Shown: one piece after another, positions 1-12,338 of the stretch
How positions within the stretch are numbered: position 1 is the stretch's first letter
How the letters are laid out: every line of letters begins with the position of its first letter
Source of the DNA: Phoronis australis
Taxonomy: Eukaryota > Phoronida > Phoronidae
Direction: 5' to 3'
Assembly: GCA_002633005.1 (NCBI GenBank)
Contig: NMRA01000123.1
Span: 480,553-544,552 of the forward strand
Length of the DNA: 64,000 bases
Position numbers and translations under genes: made by a program
Notes under the pieces: generated by a model
What the model saw: only the letters and a program-made list of their open reading frames with translations
Told to the model about the DNA's origin: nothing
Database searches by the model: none

Positions 1-117
1 TTAGCTTTTCCTCTGCGTCGACCTCAGCGTGGCACTTGAGTTCAACGGAGGCTACTTCATCCAGATATCTCAAAACAACATTCCCTCGAGGCTTATCGCT
101 TTTCCATTTTATCGGCT
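1..117 (-). CDS. Exon: second half of an Ig-like domain (cut by window edge)
   Basis: Internal exon of a minus-strand gene running off the left edge. After an AG acceptor at 118-119 the frame (phase 1) is open for 38 codons to base 1. The peptide begins PIKWKSDKP and contains VASVELKCHAEVDAEE, which fits strands E and F of an I-set Ig domain (cysteine in the position of the usual YxC motif). The exon at 7695-7832 ends in phase 1 and supplies strands A to C with the first cysteine, so together they make one complete Ig domain. The acceptor has a weak pyrimidine tract, which is the main doubt. Function is not inferable beyond an extracellular adhesion- or receptor-type module. Confidence 0.5.
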
Positions 118-2442
118 CTTAATTATGAAACCAACGTAATCGTTTTCATTATATGCTGAGTTATGAGAACCCGCTTATCGGTAAGAAGACATGTTAACAA
201 TCAACGCCACCAACTTAATTTTATGTCGGATATACAAGTTTGCCTGTTCAATAATATTCTTGCACGTGCATCAGCAGATAAAGTTGAAGTAAACACATGT
301 TTTCTGTCAAAATTCAAAGTTCTACTTTTGTCACGCACCGTTTCTAAGATGAAGAATGAGTTTGGGCTGTGGAAGGACTAGAATTACATTTCCTTTTTTT
401 TCCGTCTGGCGTGAACTTCCAAGGTTATGAGATTGGACATGTGCAGGGAGATCACTTTTATACTCAGTAGGTAACGAGACACTTAACGATAAGTGGACCA
501 ATCCAAAGCTGGATTTCGACAGAAACCACGAGCAGGATTTGCACGCAAGTGGACGGGGAAGCGCGCCCTCTGTTTACTCTAAGTATGCAGCTGATTCTTT
601 GGCAAATCATGGCGCCGTCGCAGAGAAATTAGCGAATGGGCTTTCTTCAGAAATTTTCTAGTAAATTTGCAGAAGTTGCGTTAACACGTTTGTTAGTAGG
701 GTCTTTTCATCGATTTATAGCAGAGCTCAGAAACAAATGGTTACTACTTTTCGTTAGATATTGTCATATGATTTTTGAGTGAAAACATGTTGAAATACTC
801 GTGGCATGTAGTTTGGCTGCCAAAATTGGCTCTTAGACTGGAGCTTAAAAGACTATTCCGGGAATTCAGCCAGAACCTCGTGTCTGTGCGTATAAGAATA
901 ACCAGCCTAAATGTCGGGTTTATTGATTAATTTTGCCGATAAATCGTTGATTGCCTACAACCGTACCTCAACCTACTGATGAACAAACATGATGAAAATG
1001 AAGCAATGAAACAAGGATAGATTTGATACGCTATAACTACTACACTGGATCAAAACTCGGAACTTCTCGTGCAAACTCTCTTGGCTTGTCTCGGAGTCCC
1101 AAGCAGTAATAATAGAATGCATAGCAACGTGCTGGAGGGGTTTTTCAAAGGGTTAGAGCTCGATGGCAATACCGTATTGCTGCGCCATATCCGAAATAAT
1201 GCCTTTTTCTTAACCTTTACCCAAATGGTTTGCACATTGGCGCATGCGCGTAAGTTCTGCATACACATGTCCTGTTAGCGCAGTTTTGCACAGATGCCCA
1301 TAGGACTAATGGCGGCCACACGGCAATATCTAATCTGTAACAAAGTGACTACGAGTTTCTAGCTGAATCTTGCTATAATCAATCAAGTGGACGCAAATGA
1401 CCCATTAAGAGGTGATGGAAATCAGCAAAACATGGCTTAGTGCCTTTTAATGTTATGAATTCGCAACCGAAAGGTTATATGTCTAGCTTTGGAATTGGAA
1501 TAACTCACCCATTGTCTTTATCGTGGCGGTGCGAATCCTATAGCCGAGAGCATTCACCAGAACACACTGTATCATCCACGATTTTTGCATGTTTAGAAAC
1601 TCTATTTTTGTTCCTAGGCTCACAATTACATTTGGTTCTCGTTCAGGTACTATGCTATTTATCCGTGGCCCTGTGTTGTAGGAAAAAATGTAAGTACTTT
1701 TACCTGGCAATTGACTGTTAGAGGTGCACATTCACATGTATGGAGCATACCGCCAGTCCACAACATGCTATAGACGTGGTTGGGTGTCGCCGGAAACAGT
1801 CAATTTCCCAGAGGTTCGATTTGAAGAAACTCACCTAAAAGCTAGGTGGCCACCCGGAACACCTTGTGTATTTTCGTAACTTAAAATCAATCTCGGAAGT
1901 AAACGTAATCCGCACATGAGCAGACTTCACTCACTTGACCAGTCACTGTCCATTGAAATGTCGCACGGGGTACTCTATGACTGAACTTAGTACATGCACA
2001 TTTGGAATTTGACTGAAACTTGGCAATGCTAGGACATTATTGAGAATCCTGTCTTTGATTTTGCAAAATTCACGAATTATTCTAATAACACGAGTTTAAC
2101 TGGATGATAACCCTAGAAAGATGCCGTAGGGAGCACAGGAAAAATTCCACAAGTTATCATTCCGTGAGGATAAGCGGACAACCTTAATGCAAACTGTATC
2201 AAAATAGCGCGCAAACCGGTTGACACGCTCTGTAGTTTGGTGCACCACAACGACACAGTTCAGGGACGTGTTGTAAGCGAAGCGGCATGTTAGACATTTG
2301 GTCAAATCTTGTTAAGTCTTTTAAATAGATCGTTGATGGCAAAGTCATATTAGAAGCAAGCAACTCGTACAGTGTATCACAAACACCCAAAACTACAATA
2401 TCACTTAACACTTTTAGGGGTTTGTCAAGCTCAAAATTACGG
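118..2442. other. Non-coding, presumed intron
   Basis: No exon with convincing splice sites and no recognisable element. Short open frames on both strands (for example 1440-1721) lack protein-like composition. It lies between two halves of one Ig domain on the minus strand. Confidence 0.35.
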
Positions 2443-2750
2443 ATTAGCGAAGTTATTAACACTCTTTTTAAGCTTGCCTCGTGATAATGATGTGACTGAG
2501 TAGGTCCTTTCAGAGAGTTTTAGTCCCATTGGTAAATATCTGGCTAACATGATTTACACTTACCTAGCCAATGCAAAGCAGGACCTCTTGCAGAGAACGC
2601 ATTAGCAAAGTTATTAGCATTCTCTTTAAGCTTGCTTTGTTACAATGGGATATAAAATGAGCCATTTCAGAAACATACACTCTCATTGGCTAACATCTGA
2701 CTAATACCGTTTACACTAGCCAATGAAAAGCACGGTTTCATGCAGAGAAC
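2443..2750. repeat. Diverged tandem duplication, unit about 155 bp
   Basis: Two adjacent head-to-tail copies, about 2443-2600 and 2601-2750. Both start ATTAGCRAAGTTATTA, share TTTAAGCTTGC, a GGCTAACAT block and TAGCCAATG, and end in TGCAGAGAAC. They are clearly diverged with small indels, so the duplication is not recent. No coding potential is seen. Confidence 0.65.
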
Positions 2751-5196
2751 AACTTCAGACACACGTGATTGATTCTATTACAATCCACTTGTGTTAAAAT
2801 TTCTAAAGCCTTGTTACGATACAACGTTTCCGAACTACATGTATGAAGCTGCAAATTCGTTTTTACGACTTCCTCGAGAGCCCGAAATGCTTAGGATGAG
2901 TAGCTCGGAGTAGTGAAGAATGAAAGGTACATGTACGCTGTTAATAGCACGTATGGGGCCGTGAAACATCTCCGTGTCTGTGGCCGGCATTTTGTCGACA
3001 GTGATTTTTCTGACGAGTTCCGGCTTACCAAAGAACTATGCATACGTTCCGTTGCCTGTGCATGTTCACGGCGCCTCTCTAGTATTTCTTGATCAGTGTA
3101 TTACGGTTCGAACTCATAGCCTGTGAAGCTTAACGATCCGACCCGTGAAGTCTTCGTTGGATGGCGAGTTGCCATGTAGACGTTTATCATTCCGCGTTCT
3201 GTTTCAAAATGAATTATTGTCATCCTAACCAAAACTGATATGAAACCGAAACAAAGTCTGTCTCATTCGATACAATTCGTAATGCCTTTGCAGTATTCGT
3301 AAGTACAAATGTTGAGAAGCCAGCAATGAATAAACCACTGCGTTACCGGCTTTTGATGCCGGCAACAAAAGGTAATTGACCGGGCACCGAGGCCGCATGA
3401 GCGCATGCTAATTCAGTGTTTGCTGACAGAAAGCTGTTGTCAAATAATTACTCGATTTTATATGCTATGGTCACATGTTAGGGGAATCTTTATTTAGAAA
3501 CACAAATACGTTATTCAAATCATTGTTACTGTACAACCTTTGCCCTGACGGTGTGTGGAGGGGAACCCAACATCGCAGCTCCCGACAAGTAAGTAGATTT
3601 TCAGTTTCGTGGCTAATTTACATTACGTGCACATTATTTCTTTTGGCTCACTATTATAGTCTTTTCGTGGCTGGAGGTTTAGCTTCCAACTCAAGCTGGT
3701 TTATATTCTCGTCAGTCCCGGCGGCCGCGACTGGCCTGATCGGGTTCCGAGAGACTGGGCGGGGTAACAAGAGTTTTGTGTGTTTAGAACTCAAAAAATT
3801 ACAACTATAAACAACACAGATCAAGGTTTTTCTGTCTGTATTTCACGGAAGAAAACTTCGAATTTATCTCCAAACAAACCTAAACTCCTGCTACGGACCT
3901 TGGCAAATTGTCCCGCCTGACTTTGTAGGCTACGGTGTGTCCAAATACATGTACCAATAAATCAGTAACAACAAAATAACACGACGGGTTTTTATAAGAA
4001 CTCGGTGTATTTTTAAGGGTTTTACATCTAAGTATGATGATTTATTGGTGTTTAACGATGAATTCAAGAGATAAGCTGACACCAGTAACCTGTGAACTGC
4101 TGAACAGACTGCGTGTAAAACCAATAACGTCATTAGATAATTTCATCACCTCCGTCTGTCGTCAGGTGTCAGGTAACGCAACCGAACGTGGCGTTATCCA
4201 GTAGAACTACTCGATCAAAATTGATACAAAATAGGTTGTTTTTTAGGTGGCATTCTCCTTTCAGTTTGCTTTAAAATATGCTTTCTGATTTCACTGCGTC
4301 CACTAACTCATGACTCTGGTGCTCCTCAAATAATCACCTGTTACCATGCTAGGAAAGAATTTGCCGATGTCACCTCAGTTCGTGCCATTTGCATGCAGTT
4401 GACGGTATGTCTCAAAAAAGCTAGAATTGGCAGAGACAACAATGTACATTTTCCGAGTTTTAAAGTAAAACTTCATCCTGTTAGCAACGCGGAGAAAAGA
4501 AAGTGAGTCTTTTAATTAATAAGCCAATTTCCCGTTACTGTACAGACGAAATTATTTATTTTCCAGGAATATTAAAATATTCAACAATCCAGAATATACA
4601 TCTAAGGCTAAAAATCTGCTTTTCTTGGGATAGTATTTTAGTCAAGATTTTTCTTATGTTTTCTGTCAATTAGCATTTAATAAAGTACTGACTGACAAAA
4701 ACAAGCCCATGGAAATAATGGATTTAAATAAGATTGCATAGGTCGAAATAGTGCGTTTCCCGAGAAAATTTAAATTGGATGACCTCTTTCCCAATAAAAG
4801 CCTTAATGTTGGGAATTTTTGGTTATGAAATGACAATTTCTTGAATTCGCTGTGTGCGACAGGCAGCACAACTCCACTCAGCACTAGCATATAATGGTCT
4901 TGCAATTTTTACAAGGACCTTAAGAATCTGTTCTCCAGAGACTTAATATATATGTTAGAGGCAACTGACGTTAATACCAAATCCTGAAAATAAAGTACTA
5001 AATGCAAATACAAGATAACGTTTCTCATAGTTTTCTATGTAAAATAACATAGATAATCATGTTTGAGAAGAACGACAATGGGTTTGGAAATGGCAAGAGG
5101 CAATATGACTAGTTTGAGAAAGGGAAAATGGAAAAGCCTTTTATGCCAATTTGGGCTATATAGCTGAAGGGAAGTAGTTATCTACACAAAGAAGAC
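2751..5196. other. Non-coding, presumed intron
   Basis: AT-rich DNA without a supported exon. Two exon-like stretches were considered: plus strand near 3500-3585 before a GTAAGT, and minus strand 3654-3754. Neither was accepted, because the Ig-gene model reads straight across this interval. Confidence 0.3.
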
Positions 5197-5605
5197 TCTG
5201 GGCCCGGTCTCCTATCGTTTTACTCGAAATGGAACTCGAAATTAGGTTTGGCATTTTCTACTCTACCTTTGGGCGAACTCAAGATAAGTGTCTATTATTG
5301 TATGCTCGAGTACACAATAACTTACGTAGATAATTTATTGCCCTTAGTTCACAGTTTGTAAACCCAATATTAAAGCAATAAGTTCGAGTTTGAACTCGAA
5401 TTTTCGAGTCCTTACTCGAGTTTGTAGCACGTATATAAGGGTCTTCAAAGGCAACATTGAACTAGAAACTCCTATGCATAAACTATAATGTATTCGAGCA
5501 CAGTCTGATAACCAATTATCTTAAGTTCGCACAAAAGGAGCAGAGAAATTGCCAAAAATAGTTTCGAGTTCGTTTCGAGTACAAAGATTAGAGACCGGGC
5601 CCAGA
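5197..5605. mobile_element. Non-autonomous DNA transposon (MITE) with TCTGGGCCCGGTCTC ends
   Basis: The two ends are inverted copies about 45 bp long, beginning TCTGGGCCCGGTCTC and continuing with ACTCGAAA and AACTCGAAA blocks. The 409-bp interior is AT-rich, has no open frame, and repeats ACTCGA or TCGAGT many times, which is typical of subterminal transposase-binding sites. GGGCCC-type ends recall Harbinger-family elements, but no clear target duplication flanks it, so the superfamily is left open. Confidence 0.65.
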
Positions 5606-7694
5606 TCTACATATAAGCTGCACTATAAACGCACGTGCAAGACGTGAAATAACAGGTTTACTAATAACTAGCTATCGACAAATAAAGTCGCGTGCGGCGG
5701 ACTAATTTCTCTGCACTGGATTCCAGTCTTGGAAATTCCACTTATCTGGGTCAACAACTGATAGGTTGAAAAGAAATCAAATCATTAAGTTTACTGACAT
5801 AATAAAAAAACAATATCAGCTAAGATATAATTTGTAAGCATACTTCATATTGATTGTATTTAGTAAAACAACAGAGTATGAAGAAAGAATGATCCGATAC
5901 ATGTTGCTAATTAAACGGAAGTCACAAATAAAATCTACGTCACTCGTTCGTCGGGCTCGATCCTTGGAAAGGCGACGGTATTCGTTTACTAGCTTAGATA
6001 CAAACAGAAATATTGATTCTAACAAATCAAACAAGAAACTAGTAAATATATTCCAATGAAAATTCCAATGCAAACGTTGCAAATCGAGTTTTATAGTTGC
6101 CAAAAGCAGTTCGATGAGTATCTAAAATACGTTTACATTGTTGTTCACTTTTTGTGCTGGTTTAAAACTTGAGAAAAATAATCTTTTGTTTCCTTCGACC
6201 TAAATAACTTATGAGGACAGACGCTTCATAAATTGTATAAATAGTCTGGACAAAGAAACACGATGAAAAATTGTATACTTACGGGTGAAAAAAAAATTAG
6301 CCCGGACAAAGAAACACGATGAAAAATGCCAAAATGTGTGTTCAGTCTCGTGAAAATATTTCACTTTGATCATGCTACGACGAAATCCCCACGTATTGTA
6401 CATTTCTACATATTTTTACTAATAATAGCTGAACTACATAATAAGCAATAAACCTGGATATTTTGTTGCAGATTATAGTGTTTGCAATTGTAACACGGAA
6501 TTTATGGATAAATCATGAACGTCGTTTTATTATAGACCACAAAACATCATAATGTCAACAGCCTTGGCCTGACTGCTGGCAGTGAATATGTGGCATCGCT
6601 TGTCAAAGGGTTTGTAAAATTATGTTGCATGTACCACATTGCTACTAATGGCCCACATTTGATAAAGCTAATCAAAAGAATTAGTTAATTATTAATTTCA
6701 TTCTTTTGTATGCGCTTCATGTTGGGTTTATGTTGCTAAGGAAATTGAGTTGGTAGAATTGTTTCAAGAATTTGCGCTGGTAACTACTTTTGGATTTTCA
6801 AAGTAGTGCTATTCGTTTTGCCAGACTAGTCTTTATAGCTTCAATTCGTAACTTATAGTGCTATTGGTTTTGACATACTAGTCTTTGGTTTCAGTTCGTA
6901 ATTGATGCAAATTTACTGCGTGAGGCGCATGCAGGTTTTCTGTTGCTTTAAAAAGGCTATGGGAACAGGAGTTGCGCTGACCATTGATGTTTGGAGTTTC
7001 AAAAGTGTGCTATGGTTATGGCATATCTGGAAGAACATTCATTGCCAATGATATATCGCTCGTCACTGACGTGTGCAGCTCACTAGACTGCTTTAATTGC
7101 AAAACATCCGATTACCATGGCAATGGTGCACGTGCAAGGACGGTAACCGGCCAAGGTTTTTATGGAGGATCACTCAATATTTGATCACTATTTCTTTACG
7201 TGCAAACACGACTGCCACCAAGCCTAAATTGATGATCTTGAACGCGAAAATTTATTGCAACCGTGGTTTAGCATAACCTGTAAAATTCAACAGTAGGTTA
7301 ACCCAGTACTTTTGGAGAGGCTTGCTGTCTCTAACGTAAATTGCCCCCCCCCCCCCCGAAATAACTGATTAGCGACACATGTATCAGCTTAATCCCCCGC
7401 TTCAAGCGGTCCGCTTCTAACATGACTTTGCCCTTAAACGTAGACTTGCTTATGTTCGCCGGCTGAGTAGTACATTATACGATGTTGGTCAGAGTACAGT
7501 ACTCTATGTGACCCTGCTTCTAATTGGCTAGCCAGGCATTAAGGAAAAAAGTTGTCTTATATAAAGGTGGTGCTTACTACACCTAGCAAATGTGAACATT
7601 ATCACACTCCAATGCTAAGTAGCGTAATTTAAATAAAACGAAGGAAACAGAAAATACACGAATGCCTCACGCTCCTAGGTAAGTTATCACTTAC
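5606..7694. other. Non-coding, presumed intron
   Basis: No supported exon. It contains two near-identical 20-base stretches (GACAAAGAAACACGATGAAA at about 6250 and 6304) and a run of 14 C at 7344-7357. Short open frames at 5816-6103 and 6984-7184 have no domain features. Confidence 0.35.
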
Positions 7695-7832
7695 TGCTTT
7701 GTATCGTGTTGGTGTACCAGATTGGTAAAGAAGTCTGCGGATGTGTGGGGACGCCTTTGCAACTTACAGACCCAGTGCCACCTCTTGTGACATTGACGTC
7801 TTTGGGCTCCCCATCGAGGAACGTCGGAGGAT
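7695..7832 (-). CDS. Exon: first half of an Ig-like domain
   Basis: Internal exon with a strong acceptor (TTTTTCTTTACAG) at its start and a GTAAGTG donor at its end. It is 138 nt, phase 1 to phase 1. The 46-codon peptide starts PPTFLDGEPKDVNVTRGG, then GSVSCKGVP (strand B cysteine) and LPIWYTN (strand C with its tryptophan), the usual I-set layout. The preceding exon (12151-12338) ends with YNVKVR, the G strand of the previous Ig domain, so the junction falls exactly between two Ig domains. The partner half lies at 1-117. Such modules are extracellular; the protein is probably an adhesion molecule or receptor. Confidence 0.72.
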
Positions 7833-8399
7833 CTGTAAAGAAAAATTTGCTCGTTTGTGCAGTGGGTCACTTTTCTAACTAGCTAATTATGCACGACGTC
7901 TGTTTTACTGTCGACAAAAGCATTGCTGGATGGAATACAGCTCTTTAAGTTATTAACTTTGGTTTCAACTACAAAACAGCCCAATCAGTTGCTTTTTGTG
8001 GGTATTTACAACCCTCCTGTTCTAGCTTTTGTTTGCTAGACAATCGATGAAATCAAGGTCGCTAAAAATAGTTTACTTGTTTATTGAGTTATGTTTAAAT
8101 ACGACAGCAGAGCGTTAGACAGTGGCAACTAGTGTGGCTGATAAATTTAACTTCACAGCTGAAAATAATGTGACTTCTTCATCAAACAACGGACTGCATT
8201 TAGAAAATCAAACCATCATTATACCAAGAGCCATATCCATTTCGAAAGTACAATTGTGTGAAAATTATTCATAGACACGAATGTGACGTGCACATGTGAA
8301 CGCGCCCCACATCAGACGGTCATGTCCAGTGTCTTGGACAGGCACCTGCCATATCCGAGCTTCCCCGATGTCACATGGGAATTGAAAAGAGTCAGAGCT

Positions 8400-11230
8400 T
8401 GATTAAATAATAAGTCACAATGTTACAACCACAACCAACATAACGCTTCACCAATCCATATTCTACTATAAACAGGTGCAGATTAGAAACCAAGATATGC
8501 GACCTCTGTAGCAAAGAAGTGATCAAACGCTTGGTTGAGCTAGTAATATCAAGCACTCTTATCACTGAACTCCAAAAAGAACTGCTTACTAAAGAGAAAG
8601 GTTTCACCCTACGTAATGCCATCAAACGAGGCCACAGCTACGAAGACGCCCTGCAAAGGCTATGGACCCCTATGCAAGCGCATCAGTTCATGCTTTTCAA
8701 GCAGCGTACCTCGCTCGAACGTACACAAGGCCAAAACGATATTTATCTGCATGTTACAAACTCAGCGTACATAATGCTCTCGGCCGCCAACACTGCCCTG
8801 CAAATCATGACACATGCAGGCATTGCACAAAGTTAGACCGCTGACCCGAATACTGCTTCACCTCAAAAGCGACACCACCATTATCACTTGTACAATGCAG
8901 ACCCTGAGAGATAGCTTACCGTCAAGACACGTTATTAGAAACAGTTATTTCACGCACTTGTCTCTCAAGACGCAGGAATAGAAACTTTTCACCTTTAAAA
9001 GTTTTGAAGCGTCTGCTGCCAAAACACAAGAAGAGGCATATGCCACGTTGAGACAAAAGCTCAGAATCACGAAGCCGTGCACAATCTCAAGTTTAAACCA
9101 TGTAGGACATATAGAAACATGATCCCAAACCAAGTTGACAACAACGGCTACCAGAAAACGCACACAGACATACGTCGGATTAAACGCATACAACGGTATC
9201 ACAATTCAACAATTACTTGTTAATGCAAAAACAGCAAGTGGCAAGACATCCAATTCCACAGTGTAGATCTACCAGCACCAACAGTCGCGGGGTTTCCAAC
9301 TTGTGAGATACTTAAGATTGTAGACATCCTTGCCATTCAGTCACTACACAGCATCAACACGGTTGATGAAATCAAGCAATTATTCCCAACACAGTTCGAT
9401 CGAGCTGGGAGCTTCAAAATACAACTACACTAGCTGATTGTAGAATCGCATGTGCTCCCATCAAGAAAATTTGTAATCGAACAAAATGAAAGGCAACATG
9501 AATGAAACTAGGGATTAACCGGAAGTACGAATAATCAACCGACTCGAGATCCTCTCTTACATACGCACAAAATTTGATGATAGCACACGGGTCTGCCTTT
9601 ACCCCCAACCCCCTTGGCTCAGTAAAGCACTATGGTGGAAGAATCGCATAGTCCCTACTGCAGATGAAGTAAATCGCACATTAGTAGGCTTTTTCCAGCT
9701 GAGTGCAAAAGCAGGCGTGCGCTCAGTAGACGCTAGGACCTACGCTAGGACCTAGCTAAAACCTAGTAAAAGTCACGTGTTCTCATTTAAAATGCACGGC
9801 AATATCTCACGTAATCTCGCGAAGTCTTGCTTTTTAGCGAGGTCCTAGCGTTACTGAACGGGAGGCAGGTTAAGGGTCTGTAATGCTACAACAATGTATC
9901 AAAGAACACAGTTCAGACTCCCTTTGGTCGCCACAGCTTCTGCAAACTTAAGTTTGTCAGTCAAGACATGTTACAAATGGAAATGGACCGCAGATACAAA
10001 GGCGCATGGGGCATAGCAAAGGACAACATGACGATTCCGACCCGTTCTAACCTTTGACATTAGCAAGGAAGAGCTTGACGCCAACAAAGCAGATATATAC
10101 ATGTATCGAAATTGAACTGGTCGCTGTTCTTTTGGTACACAACCTTTCCACAATTACCTCTATGGAAGGCATATTTGGACCACAAATACTTTGTCGTGTT
10201 TCTCAACAAAGAAAATAGAGTTGATTTTGTCCAATTCTCCAACAACACACCAAAGACAATCCCAAATTGTTGTCTCTCCAAGATAGCATCGTCAAGGAAT
10301 GACCAGATAAAATGTCATAACACCCTGAAAGACCTTGCCAGTTCTGGCATTTGAGAGATGAACTATCAGTTGAAAATGTTCTAGTGTTGAACGAACACCG
10401 GACATCGCTGCGACTAAATTTCTTTGGTCAGCTTCATACTGTTCACTTCGGTGTGGAGAATACAAAGCTCCCAGCCAGAAGTACTGTGTACTGGATCAGC
10501 ATAAATGGCGACATTTGCAGCGTTATTTGCAACCGGTCAGTATGTCAAGAACATCAAATATCCCTGACTTCCGAGCCACTGATGAAGCATGACATATCCA
10601 GCCAACAATGGTGAACTCTGGGTACCCATATTTATGAACTATGGTAACGAGTGATTAATCACAGCAGATTACAACTGTAAATTCCCTGTCATTAAACCAC
10701 TGCCCAAACTGTCACCCAGCAACAACAAAGAATTTTTCTCTGAGCTTGCAATCCATTACAAGGTGATGAGCTGCAAAGTTCCGCAGTTCACCTGCCATCT
10801 AAATAATACGTTTGCAAGTTCAAGCATGCATGCGATGTCACCTCCACGAAGTCCACAAGGTAACGGTTTCGTCGAAACCCAAGTTCAAACAGTCAAAAAC
10901 CTCTCAAAAATGCCAAGCATTCACAAACCGATCCCCACTTGATCCTGTTGTTATGGTGCTCAATACCAGTCCCTGCTACAATACCCAGCCTGGCAGATCT
11001 TTTCTTGTGTAGCACGTTCAACTCGACAATTACTTCCAGACAATAGACACAGCGCAACCGACGACTTTTGAGAACCCTGGGTAAATCAGAGCAAAAGTTC
11101 TACTTCGATCACCGACAAGTGACCTACCGCCTCTCCACGTCGGAAAACAGGTTACAGTTCAGCCCCATGCCACTTTGGGCGACAACATCAGACACATACA
11201 TACCACAGGATGTAAATAGGCGTGCGTTCT
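8400..11230 (+). pseudogene. Decayed Ty3/Gypsy retrotransposon, gag-pol remnant
   Basis: Plus-strand frames, broken by many stops and shifts, give in order: a gag segment at about 8500-8700 (LTKEKGFTLRNAIKRGHSYE), pre-RT sequence at 9330-9420 (EIKQLFPTQFDRAG), an RT fragment at about 9565 (DDSTRVCLYPQ), a second RT fragment near 9925-10030, an RNase H remnant at 10140 (FHNYLYGRHI), an integrase linker at 10570 (EPLMKHDI) and an integrase core remnant at 10860 (NGFVETQVQTVKNL). This is the standard Gypsy gene order and it recalls the K02A2.6-like lineage. No LTR pair was found. A small MITE is inserted at 9723-9857. It is non-functional and lies in an intron of the opposite-strand Ig gene. Confidence 0.68.
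9723..9857. mobile_element. 135-bp MITE nested in the Gypsy remnant
   Basis: Inverted ends: left TCAGTAGACGCTAGGACCT, right (reverse complement) TCAGTAACGCTAGGACCT, each followed by GCTAAAA. The left arm carries a 12-bp tandem repeat (ACGCTAGGACCT twice). It interrupts the RT region of the decayed Gypsy copy, so it inserted later. No target duplication could be fixed. Confidence 0.6.
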
Positions 11231-12150
11231 GGCGGAACCGATAACACATTGCTATAGTTCCACCTTACATGTATTTTGTGCGTAAAGGTTGCTTTTGGAA
11301 AAAAGAATGTTGCCGTACTAAGCCTCCTCCTACCGTGTTGCCGTAAGATCTGAACTTCCGGTGGACAAATAGTAATTATAGGCTTGTTCCTTATGTGCTC
11401 TATCGATGAGGGAACACAGTTCGTTATAGTAACAAATGGACTTGAGCTGTTATGCTTACTGGCAACAAAGGAAATCGTTCCAGCGTGATTTCAAAATAGA
11501 GTTTGTTGTAACAAGAAATCTTACAAATGGTTTTCAATCAGATTTTACTCCATAAAAATGCTTAAAAATAATACTTGTTTTTTGTACTTTTTTAACCTTT
11601 CCATTATAGCTCATTGTCAGTTTTGAACTGCAGTAAAGCCAATTCGTTGAGGCAAACAGTTAAGCTTGTAGGCAACCCCCTATTTACGGTGACCCATGCG
11701 GATTTGAGTCCCTCAAATCACATAGTCGCGGAAGCTGTATTAAAGTACGCTTAGCTAAGGGCCACATCAGACGGAATGCTATCGGCTGAGCTGTCTGTTT
11801 CAAGAAAACGATTGCTGCGCTGACATTTCACGTGACGGTGAGGCAGCAATTGGATGAACCACTCGTGCCTTGTTCTAGACGAGAGCTGTCGACTGTCTTG
11901 CGCGTTTCAGCCGGTATTTCGAGGTCATGAGTGCTAGATCTGTATGTTGAGGTTAAATGGTCTCTGCATTTTAATACGGTTTGAAAGTTCACAAAACACA
12001 ACAAATAAAAAACAACTCTTTTTCTTGGGGACAAATCAATTCGGGAAGAGGACAGAAGGAAAAGGTGTTGGAAGTTTCCAAATCCCCTCAACATCAGCTG
12101 CACGTCACCATGTTCTCCACATGGTCCCCCAACCCCTCCTTGTCACTTAC
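11231..12150. other. Non-coding, presumed intron
   Basis: No supported exon or element end. Open frames at 11828-12103 and 11944-12259 overlap the real minus-strand exon starting at 12151 and read as shadows of it. Confidence 0.35.
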
Positions 12151-12338
12151 ACCTCACTTTTACGTTGTAATGGCCACATATCTCATGCTCAAAGAAAAAC
12201 ACAGCGCAGCCCGTGTAAGTTCCCTCGTGGTCTGGGCCGGCGTCCATGAAAATTTTTGAGTTGGGAAGATGGCCATCTTTAATTTTGCTCGGATCCAATG
12301 TCGTCGGATACTCCCACCGCTTGACTTTTGGAGTAGGG
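12151..12338 (-). CDS. Exon: second half of an Ig-like domain
   Basis: Acceptor with a good tract (TGATGCCTATTTCAG) and a GTAAGTGA donor; 188 nt, phase 2 in and phase 1 out. The peptide contains PTPKVKRWEYP (strand C), DAGPDHEGTYTGCAVFF (the DxGxYxC motif of strand F with one extra residue) and HYNVKVR (strand G). The upstream exon 14991-15099 ends in phase 2, so the two join in frame as one Ig domain split by a phase 2 intron, while the borders of the whole domain are phase 1. That is the classic arrangement for a shuffled Ig module. The strand B cysteine expected in the other half is absent, so the canonical disulfide is missing. Confidence 0.72.

Noticed and set aside
3654-3754. Minus-strand terminal exon (phase 1, acceptor CCCCGCCCAG, reads RNPIRPVAAAGTDEN, TAA stop) with AATAAA at 3489
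   Set aside because: The Ig domain begun at 7695-7832 is completed by exon 1-117, which reads across this spot; it could at most be an alternative 3' end. No domain and a short peptide.
3475-3810. Plus-strand open frame and an exon-like piece before GTAAGTAG at 3592
   Set aside because: No domain, overlaps the minus-strand candidate, no neighbouring plus-strand exon.
11740-11780. CCACATCAGACGG shared by 8309 and 11763 as a possible LTR pair of the decayed Gypsy
   Set aside because: Match is limited to 13 bases; flanks do not align.
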